6,826 bases of DNA from Gammaproteobacteria bacterium. GTDB lineage: Bacteria > Pseudomonadota > Gammaproteobacteria > Steroidobacterales > Woeseiaceae. A program made the position numbers and the translations under genes. Location: assembly GCA_003645495.1 (NCBI GenBank), contig QNFK01000099.1, forward strand, positions 1 to 6,826, read 5' to 3'. Each line of letters begins with the position of its first letter. Position 1 is the stretch's first letter. Below, one piece after another: positions 5,397 to 6,826 of the stretch. Under the pieces are notes generated by a model, which saw only the letters and a list, made by a program, of their open reading frames with translations, searched no databases and had not been told where the DNA came from.

Positions 5397-6344
5397 TCAG
5401 TGGTTCCCGGCTTCAGCGGAGGCAAAAAATTCTTTCAGGATCTGGCGGTACTGATCCGGCTTCTTGCTGAGTGACGCGTGCGCAGCATCCTTGATGATTT
5501 CGAGTCGCGAGCCGGGAATCAGTTTCTGAAACTCAGCAACTCTCTGCGGCCTTGCTTCATCAAACTCACCTGCCATGAACAAGACCGGTACGTCAATTTC
5601 GTGCAAACGATCGGTAACGTCGAAATCCACCAGGTTGCCGGTTGCGTAGAACTCCGTTGGGCCCCACATGTACTCGTAAATCACCTGGCTCCAGGGTGCG
5701 CCGGCACAGCTCGCTGCCCGTTTTGGTCGCTCGCCGGCATAAACATGGCGTTTGTAAAAAACCGCGGATGCTTCCTGATATTCCTTCGAGTCAGTGGTGC
5801 CGGCCCGCTCGTGTTCAGCGAGTGTCTGCTGAACTTCCGCAGGCAATTGCTGGCGCAGCGTGTTGGCATCTTCAATCCACAACGGCGTGCTGAGAAGCGG
5901 CGAGGAGAGGGTTAGAGAAACGATTCCTTGTGTGCCTTTTTCCAGAACGTAGGCAGCAGCCAGGGATGCGCCCCACGAATGCCCCAACAAGTGCATTTGC
6001 TCAAGCCCCAACGACCGCCGAATAACGTCCAGCTCTTCAACAAATCGTTCGACCTGCCACAAAGACAGGTCTTCGGGTCGTCCGGAGCGGCCGGTTCCGA
6101 GTTGGTCGTAACGCACGACGGGTCGCGTCTCTCCCAGTGGCTCGAGCAAAGAGTACCCGCAGGATGTGCCACCGGGACCGCCATGCAGGACCAGTAGCGG
6201 GATACCAGGCCCGTCTCCCGCAACCCGATACCAGACCGGGCCACCGGGAACATCAATAAAACCCTGCCCAGGCTGCGGATTTTCCCGGCTTATACCCAAA
6301 GAGCATAAAGACAGGAGCAGGGCAGTCAGTAGTATTTTTTTCAT
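5397..6344 (-). CDS. Exported proline-iminopeptidase-like alpha/beta hydrolase (peptidase family S33)
   Basis: A 315-residue protein with an N-terminal signal peptide (M-K-K-I-L-L-T-A-L-L-L-S-L, cleavage around residues 19-20). The cysteine at residue 14 is not in a convincing lipobox. The hydrolase domain has the oxyanion motif H-G-G-P-G-G (54-59), the D-Q-L-G-T-G-R-S block (80-87) and the nucleophile elbow G-H-S-W-G-A with Ser123. The likely acid is Asp262 (G-E-F-D-E-A-R-P) and the likely base His289 (D-A-A-H-A). H-G-G-P-G and D-Q-x-G-x-G-x-S are hallmarks of prolyl aminopeptidases, which remove N-terminal proline from peptides, but relatives also cleave other small amides or esters. Most proline iminopeptidases are cytoplasmic, so the signal peptide points to periplasmic peptide breakdown. 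The ATG at 6344 has AGAAGG eight bases upstream; the in-frame GTG at 6353 overlaps that site and is rejected. It is the first gene of a two-gene leftward unit. Confidence 0.92.
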   Translation of the reverse strand: MKKILLTALLLSLCSLGISRENPQPGQGFIDVPGGPVWYRVAGDGPGIPLLVLHGGPGGTSCGYSLLEPLGETRPVVRYDQLGTGRSGRPEDLSLWQVERFVEELDVIRRSLGLEQMHLLGHSWGASLAAAYVLEKGTQGIVSLTLSSPLLSTPLWIEDANTLRQQLPAEVQQTLAEHERAGTTDSKEYQEASAVFYKRHVYAGERPKRAASCAGAPWSQVIYEYMWGPTEFYATGNLVDFDVTDRLHEIDVPVLFMAGEFDEARPQRVAEFQKLIPGSRLEIIKDAAHASLSKKPDQYRQILKEFFASAEAGNH

Positions 6345-6352
6345 TCGCAGCA

Positions 6353-6358
6353 CCTTCT
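6353..6358 (-). promoter_or_regulatory. Ribosome binding site of the exported hydrolase gene
   Basis: AGAAGG on the minus strand, eight bases before the ATG at 6344. It decides between that ATG and the upstream in-frame GTG, which overlaps this site. Confidence 0.65.
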
Positions 6359-6401
6359 GAGAGTCGCGACAGGAATATTAACAGCACGCCGTGCCTGATC
6401 G

Positions 6402-6429
6402 CTGACTTTGTCCGCAACTGGAATATAAA
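6402..6429 (+). promoter_or_regulatory. Possible sigma-70 promoter for the rightward gene
   Basis: CTGACT (6402-6407) and TATAAA (6424-6429) are separated by 16 bases, matching the sigma-70 consensus at 4 of 6 and 5 of 6 positions. They would give a leader of roughly 70 bases before the ATG at 6507. The 162-bp divergent gap must hold promoters for both directions; for the leftward hydrolase I see only weak AT-rich candidates. A short odd palindrome, GCACG-C-CGTGC (6384-6394), also lies here, 7 bases upstream of the -35. Confidence 0.35.
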
Positions 6430-6506
6430 TCACATAACAACCAAACGTTCTGAACTCGTGCCGCATCTAAGGGTCACTGAAACAACGAACTGAAAGAGTT
6501 TTCGTT

Positions 6507-6826
6507 ATGACATCCCGCCGCTTCGTCGTGTATACGTTAATGATCCTGCTGCTTGCAGCGGCGCCGGTATGGGCAGTTACGAGTGAAATTCCAGATTTGC
6601 CGCGAATTTCCGGCGCGGTAAAAATTGACGGCAGCCTGGACGACCTGGCATGGCGCAAGGCGTTGAAAATCGACGTCAACATCGAGACCAATCCGGGCGA
6701 AAATGTGCCTGCCAAGGTCAAGACTGTCGCCTACCTGATGGAAGATGGCGTCAACCTGTACATCGCGTTTGACGCACGCGACCCGAACCCGAAAGCTATC
6801 AGAGCATTTCTGCGTGACCGTGATTC
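6507..6826 (+). CDS. DUF5916-type protein with N-terminal CBM9-like domain (5' part only)
   Basis: The first 106 codons of a gene cut by the right edge. The signal peptide spans residues 1-23 (M-T-S-R-R, hydrophobic L-M-I-L-L-L-A-A-A, V-W-A before V24). The mature part begins with the family 9 carbohydrate-binding-like motif K-I-D-G-S-L-D-D-L-A-W (39-49), then V-K-T-V-A-Y-L (71-77), L-Y-I-A-F-D-A-R-D (84-92) and F-L-R-D-R-D (101-106). This order is typical of the start of DUF5916 proteins, which usually run to 700 or more residues and end in a predicted outer-membrane beta-barrel-like region. The function of that family is not established. An alternative is a shorter CBM9-only sugar-binding protein. 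The ATG has a moderate GAAAGAG site eight bases upstream. It is divergent from the exported hydrolase. Confidence 0.8.
   Translation, partial: MTSRRFVVYTLMILLLAAAPVWAVTSEIPDLPRISGAVKIDGSLDDLAWRKALKIDVNIETNPGENVPAKVKTVAYLMEDGVNLYIAFDARDPNPKAIRAFLRDRD

Noticed and set aside
5393..5425. Earlier TTG start for the ICMT-like methyltransferase
   Set aside because: It would overlap the end of the hydrolase gene by 29 bases, uses a rare start codon and adds no family sequence; the ATG four bases after the stop is more natural.
5478..5915. 145-codon plus-strand open frame
   Set aside because: It is antisense to the alpha/beta hydrolase, whose catalytic motifs are intact, and its translation shows no family-like features.
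6345..6353. GTG start giving a three-residue longer hydrolase
   Set aside because: The GTG overlaps the AGAAGG ribosome site that is well spaced for the ATG at 6344.

Overview
The window reads as an ordinary chromosomal segment of a free-living, probably aquatic gammaproteobacterium. This is an inference from gene types, moderate GC, dense packing and clear AGGAG-type ribosome sites; no rRNA or other marker gene is present. I see no mobile element, CRISPR array, tRNA or rRNA. Most genes encode envelope or exported proteins: a Tat-exported aminotransferase, a membrane-tethered regulator, four proteins with Sec-type signal peptides, an exported peptidase, and an integral membrane methyltransferase.

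Left block (1-3008, minus strand). Three tightly packed genes read leftward. The first is a 708-residue CadC/ToxR-like regulator: an OmpR-type winged helix, one membrane segment and a large PD40/TolB-type beta-propeller predicted to be periplasmic. The second, 4-22 bases downstream depending on its start, is a small exported four-cysteine protein that I do not recognise. The third, 13 bases further on, is a Tat-signal histidinol-phosphate-aminotransferase-like PLP enzyme that runs off the left edge.

Middle block (3102-4855, plus strand). Divergent from the regulator across a 93-bp gap are two tandem, homologous exported proteins of about 300 residues. They resemble DUF6503 / LolA-fold proteins and overlap by ATGA. 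The gap holds an 11-bp-period direct repeat (3019-3040), the spacing expected for an OmpR-type winged helix, so the regulator may control one or both transcription units. A 13-bp-stem hairpin (4865-4900) separates this unit from the convergent one to its right.

Right block (4907-6344, minus strand). An exported proline-iminopeptidase-like alpha/beta hydrolase is followed after 4 bases by an ICMT/PEMT-type membrane methyltransferase.

Right edge (6507 onward, plus strand). A signal peptide plus a CBM9-like domain marks the start of a DUF5916-type outer-membrane-associated protein, cut by the window end.

The most interesting candidate system is the propeller-sensor regulator, its small exported neighbour, the divergent exported paralogue pair and the exported aminotransferase. 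It is plausibly a membrane sensor circuit for a periplasmic condition, but no ligand or target can be read from the sequence.
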